Source of the DNA: Thioalkalivibrio sp. ALJT
GTDB taxonomy: Bacteria; Pseudomonadota; Gammaproteobacteria; Ectothiorhodospirales; Ectothiorhodospiraceae
NCBI RefSeq assembly: GCF_000381825.1
Contig: NZ_KB907122.1
Span: 353,663-417,662, forward strand
Reading direction: 5' to 3'
Length of the DNA stretch: 64,000 nucleotides
The notes beneath the pieces were generated by a model that saw only the letters and a program-made list of their open reading frames with translations, was not told the DNA's origin and did no database searches. Shown here in pieces: positions 17,255 to 26,193 of this stretch (its first letter is position 1; each line of letters opens with the position of its first letter). Both the position numbers and the translations under genes were made by a program.

Positions 17255-17965
17255 TCAGGCGTTGGCGCGCCAGCGGCAGGTGCCGCCGGCTGCCTCGTCG
17301 AGGGTCTGCAGGAGCGCCTCGTGCGCCGCCAGCTCCTCCGCCGTCGGCTCGATCACAGGCAGCGGCTTGCCCGAACGCCGCGCCTGAACCGGCCCGGCCG
17401 CAGCGTCCCCGTCACCCCCGGCATCCAGCGTCAGCGCCACCTGCCCCCCGGTCATCGCCAGATAGACATCCGCCAGCAACTCGGCATCCAGCAAGGCACC
17501 ATGCAGGGTGCGGCCCGAGCTGTCGACCTCGTAACGCTTGCACAGTGCATCCAGGGAATTGCGTGCCCCCGGGTGCATGCGCCGCGCCATCACCAGCGAA
17601 TCCAGCACGGTGCAGACCTCGCCCAGCTCGGTCGCCGGTGCCGCATCCCCCAGCAGCCGCAACTCATGGTTGATGAAGCCGACATCGAAGGGGGCGTTAT
17701 GGATGATCAGTTCCGCTCCGCGCACGAACTCGATAAATTCACCGACCACATCGGCAAAACGCGGCTTGTCGGCGAGGAATTCGTTGGTGATCCCGTGCAC
17801 TTCGATCGCGCCGGCATCAATCTCCCGATCCGGCTGCAGGTATTCGTGCAGCTTGCGGCCGGTTGGCCGGCGATTATCCAGCTCCAGGCACCCGATCTCG
17901 ATGATGCGGTGGCCCTCGGCAGGCTCCAGGCCCGTGGTCTCGGTATCCAGCACAATCTGTCGCAT
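17255..17965 (-). CDS. dnaQ: DNA polymerase III epsilon subunit (3'-5' proofreading exonuclease)
   Basis: 236 residues. DEDDh exonuclease: ExoI motif IVLDTETTG (Asp7, Glu9), ExoII HNAPFDVGFINHEL, ExoIII HGALLDAELLADVYLAM with the catalytic His and Asp. The C-terminal portion, which includes the polymerase-binding tail, is Ala/Gly-rich and then EELAAHEALLQTLDE. The start is the ATG at 17965, with rnhA ending 10 bp upstream. The rnhA-dnaQ pair is classical, but here the genes are in the same direction rather than divergent as in E. coli. Confidence 0.94.
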   Translation of the reverse strand: MRQIVLDTETTGLEPAEGHRIIEIGCLELDNRRPTGRKLHEYLQPDREIDAGAIEVHGITNEFLADKPRFADVVGEFIEFVRGAELIIHNAPFDVGFINHELRLLGDAAPATELGEVCTVLDSLVMARRMHPGARNSLDALCKRYEVDSSGRTLHGALLDAELLADVYLAMTGGQVALTLDAGGDGDAAAGPVQARRSGKPLPVIEPTAEELAAHEALLQTLDEAAGGTCRWRANA

Positions 17966-17975
17966 GGTGGCTTTC

Positions 17976-18437
17976 TCAGTTCGGGATGGGTTCGCCGGCC
18001 AACAGGGCATCAATGCCGATGTTGGCCAGTTCATCGGCACGCTCGTTCTCCGGGTGACCGCTATGACCACGAACCCAGTACCACTCGATGTCGTGGCGGG
18101 CGGCCTGAGTATCCAGCGCTTCCCAGAGGTCGCGGTTCTTGACCGGAGACCCGCTGGCAGACCGCCAGTTGCGCCGTTTCCAGCCCGGCAGCCACTCGGT
18201 CACGCCCTGCTTCACGTACTTGGAATCCGTAACCAGCTCCACCGTGCAGGGACGCTTGAGCGTCTCCAGGGCACGGATTGCGGCCGTCAGCTCCATGCGG
18301 TTGTTGGTGGTCTCGGGTTCCGCCCCGTACAGCTCGCGCTCGGTGCCCCGGTAGCGCAGGATCGCACCCCAGCCCCCGGGACCGGGATTTCCGCGGCAGG
18401 CACCGTCGGTGTAGATATAGACACGCTCGTCAGCCAT
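17976..18437 (-). CDS. rnhA: Ribonuclease HI
   Basis: 153 residues, typical RNase HI length (E. coli 155). It degrades the RNA of RNA-DNA hybrids. The four-carboxylate centre is visible: Asp11 in [18 protein letters not shown], Glu in [10 protein letters not shown], Asp in VTDSKYV, and Asp in NERADELA, with the His in [10 protein letters not shown]. Its start overlaps the end of the methyltransferase-like gene by 8 bp. Confidence 0.95.
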   Translation of the reverse strand: MADERVYIYTDGACRGNPGPGGWGAILRYRGTERELYGAEPETTNNRMELTAAIRALETLKRPCTVELVTDSKYVKQGVTEWLPGWKRRNWRSASGSPVKNRDLWEALDTQAARHDIEWYWVRGHSGHPENERADELANIGIDALLAGEPIPN

Positions 18438-19191
18438 GAAAACGGCGGGCTCCGGAATGAGGAGAGCGCGAGGATACCAGTCCCGGCCGCAGCGCGGGAT
18501 TGGGGACCGCAAAGCGGAAGCGACGGGCCGGACGCAGGGGCAGATCCACACGTTTGTGCGCCACAGTCAGGATCATGCTGGCAAGCGGCGGCAGTCCGCG
18601 CAGCGACCAGGCATCCATGGGCGCAAGGCGCCTTTGCCAGACCGCCGGCAGCCCCGGCGGCAGCAGGCTCAGGCTCCACTGATCGAGGACCTCGAGATCG
18701 GCGGCTTCCAACCATTCGCGGTATTGCCTTCGCCGCAGCCCTTCAGGCAGAGGCGAAGGCCGGACGCCCTGGCGCCCACCCCGCTGCAGGCGGTTGCCTT
18801 CCAGCAGGAACACGCGGCCCTCGGGCTCCAGGACGCGCGCCGCCTCGGCCATGACTGTCTCCGGATGCTCGCTTTGCACGCAGGCATGCGCGAGCACAAT
18901 GCGTCGGGCACAGCCAGATTCCAGTGGCCAGGCCTCCGGGGCCATGCGCAGCACCGGTTGTGCGGGGACGACCCGCACCAGCGGGGCCTGCACGGCATCG
19001 CGCTCTTCCAGGATCGGCACCGGGGCCAGCTCTACCGCCAGATCACCAGGGCCGGGATCGCCATAGCGTCGAATCCGTTCCAGCAGGCGTTCGCGAACCC
19101 GCTGGCCCTGTGGCTGGCCATACCAGAGCGCCAACCAGTGCAGGAACAGGTCTTGGTGATCCCCCCTCTCTGGTTTATCCTCTAGCCCCAT
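18430..19191 (-). CDS. YafS-like class I SAM methyltransferase-related protein
   Basis: 253 residues. Position matches E. coli yafS (mltD, gloB, yafS, rnhA, dnaQ), though gloB is absent here. The C-terminal half fits a type-11 methyltransferase ([19 protein letters not shown], and a helix beginning [24 protein letters not shown]). The glycine-rich SAM motif I near the N-terminus is not recognisable ([14 protein letters not shown]), so activity is doubtful. A GGAGG site 10 bp before the ATG supports the start. The start codon overlaps the divergent mltD start (CATG). Confidence 0.75.
   Translation of the reverse strand: MGLEDKPERGDHQDLFLHWLALWYGQPQGQRVRERLLERIRRYGDPGPGDLAVELAPVPILEERDAVQAPLVRVVPAQPVLRMAPEAWPLESGCARRIVLAHACVQSEHPETVMAEAARVLEPEGRVFLLEGNRLQRGGRQGVRPSPLPEGLRRRQYREWLEAADLEVLDQWSLSLLPPGLPAVWQRRLAPMDAWSLRGLPPLASMILTVAHKRVDLPLRPARRFRFAVPNPALRPGLVSSRSPHSGARRFHG
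19153..19181 (+). promoter_or_regulatory. Possible leaderless promoter of mltD
   Basis: TTGGTG at 19153-19158 and TATCCT at 19176-19181 are separated by 17 bp. Transcription would start about 7 bp later, at or next to the mltD ATG (19190). No ribosome-binding site precedes that ATG, so a leaderless mRNA is possible. The promoter lies inside the divergent methyltransferase gene. Confidence 0.35.
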
Positions 19192-20758
19192 GAAATCACG
19201 CCTCCACACGCGGCTTCGGACCGCCCTGATCCTCGGCCTGACGGCCCTGTTCGCCTCTGCCTGTAGCCTACACGACTCCGGGCGCACGCTGGGCACCGAT
19301 CAGCCAGACGTTGAACCGCGCACCACCGAAGATGTGCAGGCAGCCATGCAGCGCCAGCGCCGCGATGCAGCACAACGCGCCGAGGAAACCGACGACCTGT
19401 GGGAGCGGGCCCGACTGGGGTTCGGTTTCAGCGAAGCGCTGGACCATGAACGCGTGGATCGCTACATCGAACACTACCGCGACCACCCGCGCATCATCGA
19501 ATACTCCACCCGGCGCGCGGAACCGTTTGCCTATTTCATCCTGTCCGAGATTGAGGCGCGCGACATGCCCGCCGAGCTCCTGCTGCTCCCGATCGTGGAG
19601 AGCGGCTTTGTCGCGCAGGCAACCTCGGGCAGCAGCGCCGCCGGGATCTGGCAGTTCATGCCGGCGACCGGCGACTATTTCGATCTGACACGCGACCATT
19701 GGTACGACGGCCGCCGCGACGTCTACAAGTCCACCCTCGCCGCCCTGGACTACCTGCAGGCACTGCACCGCCGCTTCGACGACTGGTATCTGGCGCTGGC
19801 AGCCTACAACTATGGTCAAGGCAACCTCCAGCGCGCAATCAACCGCAACGCGGCGCGCGGCGAGCCCACCGATTACTGGAGCCTGGACCTGCCCTCCGAG
19901 CCCACCGGGTACGTACCGCGCCTGCTTGCCCTGCGCCACCTCTTCCTGGAGCCGGACGCCCACGACATCGCGATCACGCCCATCGCCAACAAACCGGCCC
20001 TGGAGATGATCAAACCCGGCCGTCAGGCGGACTTCTCGCTGATTGCGGAGCTGGTGGACATGGACACCGAGACCCTCAAGGCGCTCAATCCCGGGTACCA
20101 CCGGCATGCCACCCACCCCGGGGGCGCGCAGCACCTGTTCGTACCCCGCGAGGTCATGCCGAGACTGCAGACCGCACTGGAGGCACGCAGTGATGAACCG
20201 CTGATGCGATTCCGCGAGTACACCGTGCGCAGCGGCGACAACCTTGGGCGCATCGCCAGGCGCGCCGGGACCCGCGTCACGGTGTTGCGCGACATGAACG
20301 ACCTCGATGGCGACCTGATCCGTGTCGGCCAGACCCTGCGTCTGCCGGCCAGCACCCACGACGACGCCACCACCCACGTGGCCGGGGGCGACACGACCAC
20401 CGCCGAGGACTACGAGGTACAGCCCGGGGACAGCCTGTGGCACATCAGCCAGCGTACCGGCATGTCGATCAGCGCATTGCGCTCGATCAACGGGCTCGAA
20501 CCGGGCTCGATCCTGCGACCCGGTGACACCCTGAAGGTCGTGCGGGCCGATCCCGACCGCGGCCGCGATGGCCAGCGCATCGAATACCAGGTGCGCCCGG
20601 GCGACTCCCTTTCCACCATCGCCCGACGTCATCAGGTCAGCATCCCCGACCTGCGTCGCTGGAACGGCCTCAACGGGGACAGCATCCGCGCGGGCGAGAC
20701 CCTGACCGTGTACCTGGCCAGCGCCGATCACGAACAGATCGCCCAGAGCGACGCCTGA
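19190..20758 (+). CDS. mltD: Membrane-bound lytic murein transglycosylase D
   Basis: 522 residues. Lipoprotein (lipobox FASAC, Cys25) that cleaves peptidoglycan glycan strands. The SLT catalytic domain starts near residue 120: MPAELLLLPIVESGFV with the catalytic Glu, SAAGIWQFMPATG, and YDGRRDVYKSTLAALDYL with LALAAYNYGQGN. The C-terminal half carries three LysM peptidoglycan-binding modules, each with the pattern YTVRSGDNLGRIARR, YEVQPGDSLWHIS, YQVRPGDSLSTIA. The ATG overlaps the start codon of the divergent methyltransferase gene by 2 bp. Confidence 0.95.
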   Translation: MKSRLHTRLRTALILGLTALFASACSLHDSGRTLGTDQPDVEPRTTEDVQAAMQRQRRDAAQRAEETDDLWERARLGFGFSEALDHERVDRYIEHYRDHPRIIEYSTRRAEPFAYFILSEIEARDMPAELLLLPIVESGFVAQATSGSSAAGIWQFMPATGDYFDLTRDHWYDGRRDVYKSTLAALDYLQALHRRFDDWYLALAAYNYGQGNLQRAINRNAARGEPTDYWSLDLPSEPTGYVPRLLALRHLFLEPDAHDIAITPIANKPALEMIKPGRQADFSLIAELVDMDTETLKALNPGYHRHATHPGGAQHLFVPREVMPRLQTALEARSDEPLMRFREYTVRSGDNLGRIARRAGTRVTVLRDMNDLDGDLIRVGQTLRLPASTHDDATTHVAGGDTTTAEDYEVQPGDSLWHISQRTGMSISALRSINGLEPGSILRPGDTLKVVRADPDRGRDGQRIEYQVRPGDSLSTIARRHQVSIPDLRRWNGLNGDSIRAGETLTVYLASADHEQIAQSDA

Positions 20759-21103
20759 ACCGTCACTACGGCCCGGGAGCCTGACGGATCGGCTGCGCCC
20801 GGGCAGGAGTCGGCCGTACAGGGGGATGTTCCGATGAAGCCCCGTATCGGGCCATCAGGCGTACGGAGGAACATCCTGGGCGCGGACAAGCGACCCGCAG
20901 GGGCACCCGCGAGGGCGGGTACCCTTCATGATGAAACATCCTGGTTAGAAACGACGGTCAGCCCGCCTCGGGCTTGTTGACGCTCACCGGGCCGGCACCC
21001 TGCCCCATTGGCGCACGTCCCTTAATGAGATTCGCTGAGTTCGTCCTATCCTGTGCCCCCCGGGGGCGGCGGACTCTCGTTGCGAAACAGGTAAAATTTC
21101 GGG
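20759..21103. other. Gene-free stretch between convergent mltD and hflX
   Basis: 345 bp without a gene. It contains a 10-bp imperfect stem-loop (20901-20924, arms GGGCACCCGC and GCGGGTACCC, loop GAGG, one mismatch), a plausible terminator without a T-run. A 9-bp inverted repeat GGATGTTCC/GGAACATCC lies further 5'. The first 40 bp (GGGAGCCTGACGGATCGGCT) faintly resemble an R3 arm. No gene or RNA is recognised. Confidence 0.45.
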
Positions 21104-22447
21104 CTAATGCCCCGCCGGCCGGGCATCGTCGGGAGCGCCGGACTGCAGGTGGACGCGCTCGGGGTCCAGGCCGGCGGCACTGAATAGCTGCTCGAAGCGC
21201 CGCTGCGGCAGCTGCAGGCGTAACTGAATGCTCCCGTCCGGCGCCGTCTGCTCGGCCTCCACGGCCTTCTCCCCGTACAGCTGCGCGCGCAGCCGCCCCG
21301 CGGCGGCCGGGAGCTCCACCCAGCCCTGCACCATGGCCTCGGTGAAGGTCTCGGCCAGACGCTGCTCCAGCCGCCCGACACCCTCACCGGTACGCGCCGA
21401 TAACCAGAAGGCATCGTCCGCAAGCCCGAAGCGCTGGTCCGGATCCGCGGCCGGGTTATCCAGCTGGTCGATCTTGTTGTAGACCCGCCAGCACGGGACC
21501 TCCTCGGCGCCAATCTCCTTCAGCACGTCCTCGACCTGGCGGATGCGCGCCTCGCGCTCGGGATCGGCGGCGTCGATCACGTGCAGCAGCAGGGCCGCCT
21601 CGCGGGTCTCGGTCAGTGTAGCCTTGAAGGCTGCAACCAGCTCGTGTGGAAGATCGCGCACGAAACCAACCGTGTCCGCCAGGATCAGCGACTGGTGCGG
21701 CGCCAGATCCAGACGGCGCAGGGTCGGATCCAGGGTCGCGAACAGCTGGTCTGCCTGATAGACGTCGGAGTGTGTCAGGCGGTTGAACAGGGTGGACTTG
21801 CCGGCATTGGTATACCCCACCAGCGAGACCGTCGGGATCTCGTTGCGCAGCCGCGCCTGACGCCCCTGCTCGCGGGTGCGCTCGACCTTCTCCAGACGCC
21901 GCTCGATGTGCTTGATGCGTCCGGCCAGCAGGCGGCGGTCGGTCTCCAGCTGGGTCTCCCCCGGGCCGCGCAGTCCGATCCCGCCCTTCTGCCGTTCGAG
22001 ATGAGTCCAGCCGCGCACCAGGCGCGTGGACATGTGACGCAACTGCGCCAGCTCCACCTGCAGCTTGCCTTCGTGGGAACGCGCACGCTGGGCGAAGATA
22101 TCGAGGATCAGGCCGGAGCGGTCCAGCACCCGGCACTGCAAATGCTTCTCCAGGTTGCGCTCCTGGCTGGGCGACAGCGCGTGGTTGAAGATGACCACGT
22201 CCGCCTCGAACGCGCGCACGGCCTCACGGATCTCGTCCGCCTTGCCGGCCCCAACGAACAAACGGGGATGCGGACGGTCCCGCGATCCGCGCACCAATGC
22301 CCGCACCTCAGCGCCGGCCGAGCGCACCAGCTCGTCGAATTCCTGGACCTGGGCCTCAACATCGGGGTTATCCCCGATATTCAGCGCCACCAGGACCGCT
22401 GCGTTACCAACGGCGGCGTCACCGCCACTCTCGGGACGATCAAACAA
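21104..22447 (-). CDS. hflX: GTPase HflX
   Basis: 447 residues. Ribosome-associated GTPase that splits stalled or hibernating 70S ribosomes after heat stress. Visible: N-terminal domain with SGLILDIFAQRARSHEGKLQVELAQL and RGPGETQLETDRR, G1 GYTNAGKSTLFNRL, G3 DTVGFVRDLPHELV, G4 NKID. The ATG follows hfq by 24 bp. This is the classical hfq-hflX order; hflK and hflC are not downstream, where the neighbour is convergent mltD. Confidence 0.95.
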   Translation of the reverse strand: MFDRPESGGDAAVGNAAVLVALNIGDNPDVEAQVQEFDELVRSAGAEVRALVRGSRDRPHPRLFVGAGKADEIREAVRAFEADVVIFNHALSPSQERNLEKHLQCRVLDRSGLILDIFAQRARSHEGKLQVELAQLRHMSTRLVRGWTHLERQKGGIGLRGPGETQLETDRRLLAGRIKHIERRLEKVERTREQGRQARLRNEIPTVSLVGYTNAGKSTLFNRLTHSDVYQADQLFATLDPTLRRLDLAPHQSLILADTVGFVRDLPHELVAAFKATLTETREAALLLHVIDAADPEREARIRQVEDVLKEIGAEEVPCWRVYNKIDQLDNPAADPDQRFGLADDAFWLSARTGEGVGRLEQRLAETFTEAMVQGWVELPAAAGRLRAQLYGEKAVEAEQTAPDGSIQLRLQLPQRRFEQLFSAAGLDPERVHLQSGAPDDARPAGH

Positions 22448-22471
22448 GCGGGTGCGAACCTCGGATCATGT

Positions 22472-22726
22472 TCAGGCGTCGTCCCCGGCAGGGGCCGCCT
22501 GTTCTTTCTCGTTGCCCATAACTACCTGACGGGCGGGGACGATAGTGGAGATCGCATGCTTGTAGACCATCTGCGATACCGTGCTGCGCAGCAGAACCAC
22601 GAACTGGTCGAAGGATTCGATCTGCCCCTGCAGCTTGATCCCGTTCACCAGGTAAATCGAGACCGGGATACGATCCCGCCGCAGCGCATTCAGAAAAGGC
22701 TCCTGCAACATTTGCCCTTTGGCCAT
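22472..22726 (-). CDS. hfq: RNA chaperone Hfq
   Basis: 84 residues. Hexameric Sm-like RNA chaperone for small-RNA regulation. Sm1: [20 protein letters not shown]; Sm2: [12 protein letters not shown], preceded by the distal/proximal-face residues of [26 protein letters not shown]. The C-terminal tail is very short (about 15 residues, ending APAGDDA) compared with E. coli (102 residues in all). It lies in the miaA-hfq-hflX order, with an R3 repeat in the miaA-hfq gap that could affect readthrough. Confidence 0.96.
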   Translation of the reverse strand: MAKGQMLQEPFLNALRRDRIPVSIYLVNGIKLQGQIESFDQFVVLLRSTVSQMVYKHAISTIVPARQVVMGNEKEQAAPAGDDA

Positions 22727-23001
22727 CGGTGCATTCCTTGATCGTTATTTTTGGCGCCCGACCCATTCGGCACCCGCCCATTCGGTACCCGCCGGACTTT
22801 CGCAAAGACTAGCATACCGGCCACCCCGACCCCCCGCCACGCCGCCGCCAGCGAAACGTTCCGGGAACATGGATTCCCGCACACGCTCGCCGTTGCGTTG
22901 TTTTCGCGTGCATTCTGGATCCGCAACAGACGTCTGCGTACCGCGCCCTGCCCCGAAAACCGGGTATCAAAACGAAAGCGGGCAGCAATCCGTCTCGCCC
23001 C

Positions 23002-23169
23002 GGAAGCCTGTCGGGTTCGGGCAGTTGTCGCGAGCGTCGGGCAGGAGGTCCCGGGCCTTTTATCGGTCTTTCGCGGCACATCGTGGAACGATGTTTCGAG
23101 AGGGATCGGAAAAAGCAGCCACTCTCCTGCTCACGCGCAGCAAATCACCCCCGAACCCGACAGGCTCCC
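23002..23169. repeat. R3 palindromic repeat, copy b
   Basis: About 168 bp, arms GGAAGCCTGTCGGGTTCGGG and CCCGAACCCGACAGGCTCCC, nearly perfect complements. It lies in the gap between miaA and hfq and overlaps the end of miaA: its right arm, read on the minus strand, encodes the last seven MiaA residues (GACRVRG) and the stop codon. Confidence 0.8.
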
Positions 23170-24164
23170 GGGGCCTGTCCCCCTGCAACCGCCGAGGCAC
23201 CCGCAGCCGCACGGATTGCCGCCAGGGCCTGCGACATATCCGCCTCCTCGGCCGTCAGTCGGCCATGCAGCGGGAATCGGCGCAGCCCGGTGAGCTGACG
23301 CTTGGCGAGCTGCCGGGTAGCTGCAATCGCCCGCTCGCGAAAGGTCGCGAAGTCATACTCCCCGGCCAGCCATGCCCAGCCCTGGCGATAGCCAACGGCG
23401 CGCTGTGACGGGTGTTCCGCGGTCAGGCCGGGGCGTCGGGCGAGCGCCATCAGCTCGTCGACAAAACCGGCCTCCAGCATCACATCGAAACGTTCGGCGA
23501 TACGGCTGCGCAGGCGATCGCGATCCTGTGGCCAAAGCGCAAGCGATACCCAGTCTGCAGGCACCGCCACGGCCGCTCCGCTCTGAAAGGAGGACAACGG
23601 CCGACCGGAGGCCATAAAGACCTCCAGGGCGCGCAGGATGCGCTGGGGATCGTTCGGGTGAATCCGTGCCGCCGCCTCCGCGTCGACACGCGCCAGTTCG
23701 GCATGCAGGGCCACGGAACCGACATGGTCGAGGCGCGCCCGCACCTCGGCGCGTACGGCCTCCGGCACCGGCGGGATTGGGTCGAACCCATCCAGCAGGG
23801 CCCGTAAATACAGCAGTGTACCCCCCGCCAGTAGGGCCACGCGGCCACGCGCGTGGATGGCCGCAATCGCCGCACGCGCATCCCGGGCGAAATCGGAGGC
23901 GTTGTAGGTATCCTCCGGATCTCGGATGTCCAGCAGGTGATGCGGGGCACGGGCACGTTCGCCCGCATCCGGTTTGGCCGTGCCAATATTCATGCCGCGA
24001 TAGACCAGCGCCGAGTCGACGCTGACGATCTCCGCGTCCAGGGCCTCCGCCAACGCCAGCGAAAGCGCCGTCTTGCCCGCCGCGGTCGGCCCCGCCAGCA
24101 TCACCACCGGCGGCCGCTCGGGTCCGAACCCGCCCGGCGCAAATCCGCCGTTCAATGGGCGCAT
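23145..24164 (-). CDS. miaA: tRNA dimethylallyltransferase
   Basis: 339 residues, longer than the usual 310-316. It prenylates A37 of tRNAs reading U-starting codons. Motifs: LAGPTAAGKTALSLALAEAL (P-loop), SVDSALVYRGMNIGTAKP, GGTLLYLRALLDGF, RILRALEVF, AVGYRQGW, and TRQLAKRQLTGLR. The C-terminus is unusual, since the final residues GACRVRG come from the R3 repeat arm. A longer N-terminal frame was not chosen; the ATG at 24164 leaves 70 bp to mutL. Confidence 0.94.
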   Translation of the reverse strand: MRPLNGGFAPGGFGPERPPVVMLAGPTAAGKTALSLALAEALDAEIVSVDSALVYRGMNIGTAKPDAGERARAPHHLLDIRDPEDTYNASDFARDARAAIAAIHARGRVALLAGGTLLYLRALLDGFDPIPPVPEAVRAEVRARLDHVGSVALHAELARVDAEAAARIHPNDPQRILRALEVFMASGRPLSSFQSGAAVAVPADWVSLALWPQDRDRLRSRIAERFDVMLEAGFVDELMALARRPGLTAEHPSQRAVGYRQGWAWLAGEYDFATFRERAIAATRQLAKRQLTGLRRFPLHGRLTAEEADMSQALAAIRAAAGASAVAGGQAPGACRVRG

Positions 24165-24234
24165 CCCCGCGCCCGCCGCGTGGCCCGAACGCTCCGGAAC
24201 ACCCGCGCAGGGGCCTCCATGGCCTGGCGCTGCC

Positions 24235-26142
24235 TCACCGTCCGCGCAGAAACAGGCGATCCAGCGCCTGGTGATCCAGCTCGACCCAGGTGGGCCGACC
24301 ATGGTTGCACTGGCCACTGCGTTCAGTGGCCTCCATATCGCGCAACAACTGGTTCATCTCGGGGAGGGTGAGGCGGCGGCCGGAACGCACCGAACCATGA
24401 CAGGCGATGGTCCCCAGCACGGCATTCATGGCCCCCTCCGCGCGGTGGCTGAAACCAACCTCCGCCAGATCTGCCAGTACGTCGCGCACGAGCTGGGCGG
24501 TATCCTGACCGCGCAGCAGGGCGGGGGCAGCACGCAACGCAAGTGTCTCGGGGCCCGCCCGGTCGAGTTCGAACCCCAGTTCGCCCAGCACCTCGGCCCG
24601 GGTCTCGGCCAGTTCCGCCTCGGCCGGGGTGACGTCCAGGGTCTCCGGCACCAGCAATGGCTGCGAGGTAACACGCGCCCCTTCCCACTCGCCCTTGAGG
24701 CGCTCGTAAGTAATGCGCTCGTGGGCCGCGTGCATGTCGACCACAATCAATCCCCGGGCATTCTCGGCCAGGATAAAGGTCTCGGCCACCTGTCCCAGGG
24801 CAAACCCCAGCGGCGGTATCCCGTCGCTGTCCGCGGCGGGCTCGGGCACGGTATCGGGGGCCCTGCTCGTGCCGGTCTCATAGCGCTCGGGGCGCGTCTC
24901 GGCGACCGCCGGGGCACCTCGGAACTCGGACCACGCCGCCGCAAAGGCCGGGTCTCGCGATGCAGACGGCGGCTCCCGGAACCCGGCCCCGGCCGCAACT
25001 CCAGCGCCAGACGCCGCCCCCGTTCCGGCCCCGGCCAAATCCAGGCCGGAGAGCGCACGCGCCTGCCCCGGCGGCGGAGCCGATACGTTCGGGGACGACG
25101 CCTCCGCTCCCGGCACGGACGCGGTATGCCCCGCATCCCCCGGGCGCAGCGCCGCCAGCGCCTTGTGCAGGCTGTGAAAGATGAAGTCATGCACCATCCG
25201 CGATTCGCGAAAGCGGACCTCCTGCTTGGTGGGATGGGCATTGACGTCCACCTGGGTCGGGTCCATCTCCAGCTCCAGCACGAACATCGGATGGCGACCG
25301 CTATAGAGCACGTCCTGATAGGCCTTGCGTACGGCGGCCGCCAGTACGCGGTCACGGATCGCCCGGCCGTTGACGAAGAAATATTGCTGATCCGGCTGAG
25401 CGCGAGACTGGGTCGGCGCGCCCAGCCAGCCCGACAGCGTCAGCCCGGCCCGCTGTTCGTCCACGCCGGTCGCATGTTCCAGGAAAGACTCGCCGAGCAG
25501 GGCGCGCACCCGTTCCGACGGGTCACCGGCCGCCGGCAGATCCAGGGTGACCCGGTCGTTGTGGCGCAGACTGAAGGCCACCTCCGGACAGGCCGCGGCC
25601 TGAGTGCGGATCACCGCCTCGCAGTGGTTGTATTCGGTCCGCTCGGTTCGCACGAACTTGCGCCGTGCCGGAACATTAAAGAACAGGTCCCGGACCGCGA
25701 CCGTCGTGCCCACCGGATGCGCCGCCGGGGCGGCGTCACGAAAGACGTCCGAACCGTCACCGGTCAGACGCCAGCCGTTGCGTTCGCCCTCTACCATCGA
25801 GGTCAAGGACAACCGCGACACCGATGCGATGGAAGGCAGGGCCTCTCCCCGAAACCCCAGCGTATGCAGGGCCTCGAGGTCATCCATGCTGGAGATCTTG
25901 CTGGTCGCGTGACGCGACAGCGCCAGGGGCATCTCGTCGCGGTAGATCCCGCTGCCGTTATCCGTAATCTGGATCAGGCGGATACCGCCCTGCTCCAGCC
26001 GCACATCCACCCGCGTCGCACCGGCATCAAGGGCGTTCTCCAGCAGTTCCTTGACCACCGAGGCGGGGCGTTCGATCACCTCGCCGGCGGCAATCTGGTT
26101 GATCAGTTGTTCAGAGAGCTTTGCAATCGCCACGGGCGGCAC
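24235..26142 (-). CDS. mutL: DNA mismatch repair protein MutL
   Basis: 635 residues. It links MutS mismatch recognition to downstream strand removal. GHKL ATPase at the N-terminus: IAAGEVIERPASVVKELLENALDAGA, DNGSGI, RHATSKI, GFRGEALPSIASVS. The C-terminal dimerisation domain carries QVAETFILAENARGLIVVDMHAAHERI, CHGSVRSGRRLT and a final CNHGRPTWVEL, where the catalytic-site Cys-x-His-Gly is present as in MutL homologs. The metal-binding DQHAxxE endonuclease motif is VDMHAAHER here, so it may lack endonuclease activity as E. coli MutL does. The linker near residues 340-450 is Ala/Pro-rich. Confidence 0.95.
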   Translation of the reverse strand: MPPVAIAKLSEQLINQIAAGEVIERPASVVKELLENALDAGATRVDVRLEQGGIRLIQITDNGSGIYRDEMPLALSRHATSKISSMDDLEALHTLGFRGEALPSIASVSRLSLTSMVEGERNGWRLTGDGSDVFRDAAPAAHPVGTTVAVRDLFFNVPARRKFVRTERTEYNHCEAVIRTQAAACPEVAFSLRHNDRVTLDLPAAGDPSERVRALLGESFLEHATGVDEQRAGLTLSGWLGAPTQSRAQPDQQYFFVNGRAIRDRVLAAAVRKAYQDVLYSGRHPMFVLELEMDPTQVDVNAHPTKQEVRFRESRMVHDFIFHSLHKALAALRPGDAGHTASVPGAEASSPNVSAPPPGQARALSGLDLAGAGTGAASGAGVAAGAGFREPPSASRDPAFAAAWSEFRGAPAVAETRPERYETGTSRAPDTVPEPAADSDGIPPLGFALGQVAETFILAENARGLIVVDMHAAHERITYERLKGEWEGARVTSQPLLVPETLDVTPAEAELAETRAEVLGELGFELDRAGPETLALRAAPALLRGQDTAQLVRDVLADLAEVGFSHRAEGAMNAVLGTIACHGSVRSGRRLTLPEMNQLLRDMEATERSGQCNHGRPTWVELDHQALDRLFLRGR

Positions 26143-26193
26143 CTGGAAACGGGATAGCGAGCGACTAGCCTAACCGTGGCGGCACGGTAATGC

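Noticed and set aside
20779..20830. Weak resemblance to an R3 arm (GGGAGCCTGACGGATCGGCT)
   Set aside because: Only about 16 of 20 positions, no second arm; too weak to call a copy.
24073..26157. A 694-codon plus-strand open frame antisense to mutL
   Set aside because: Shadow of mutL with no recognisable domain.
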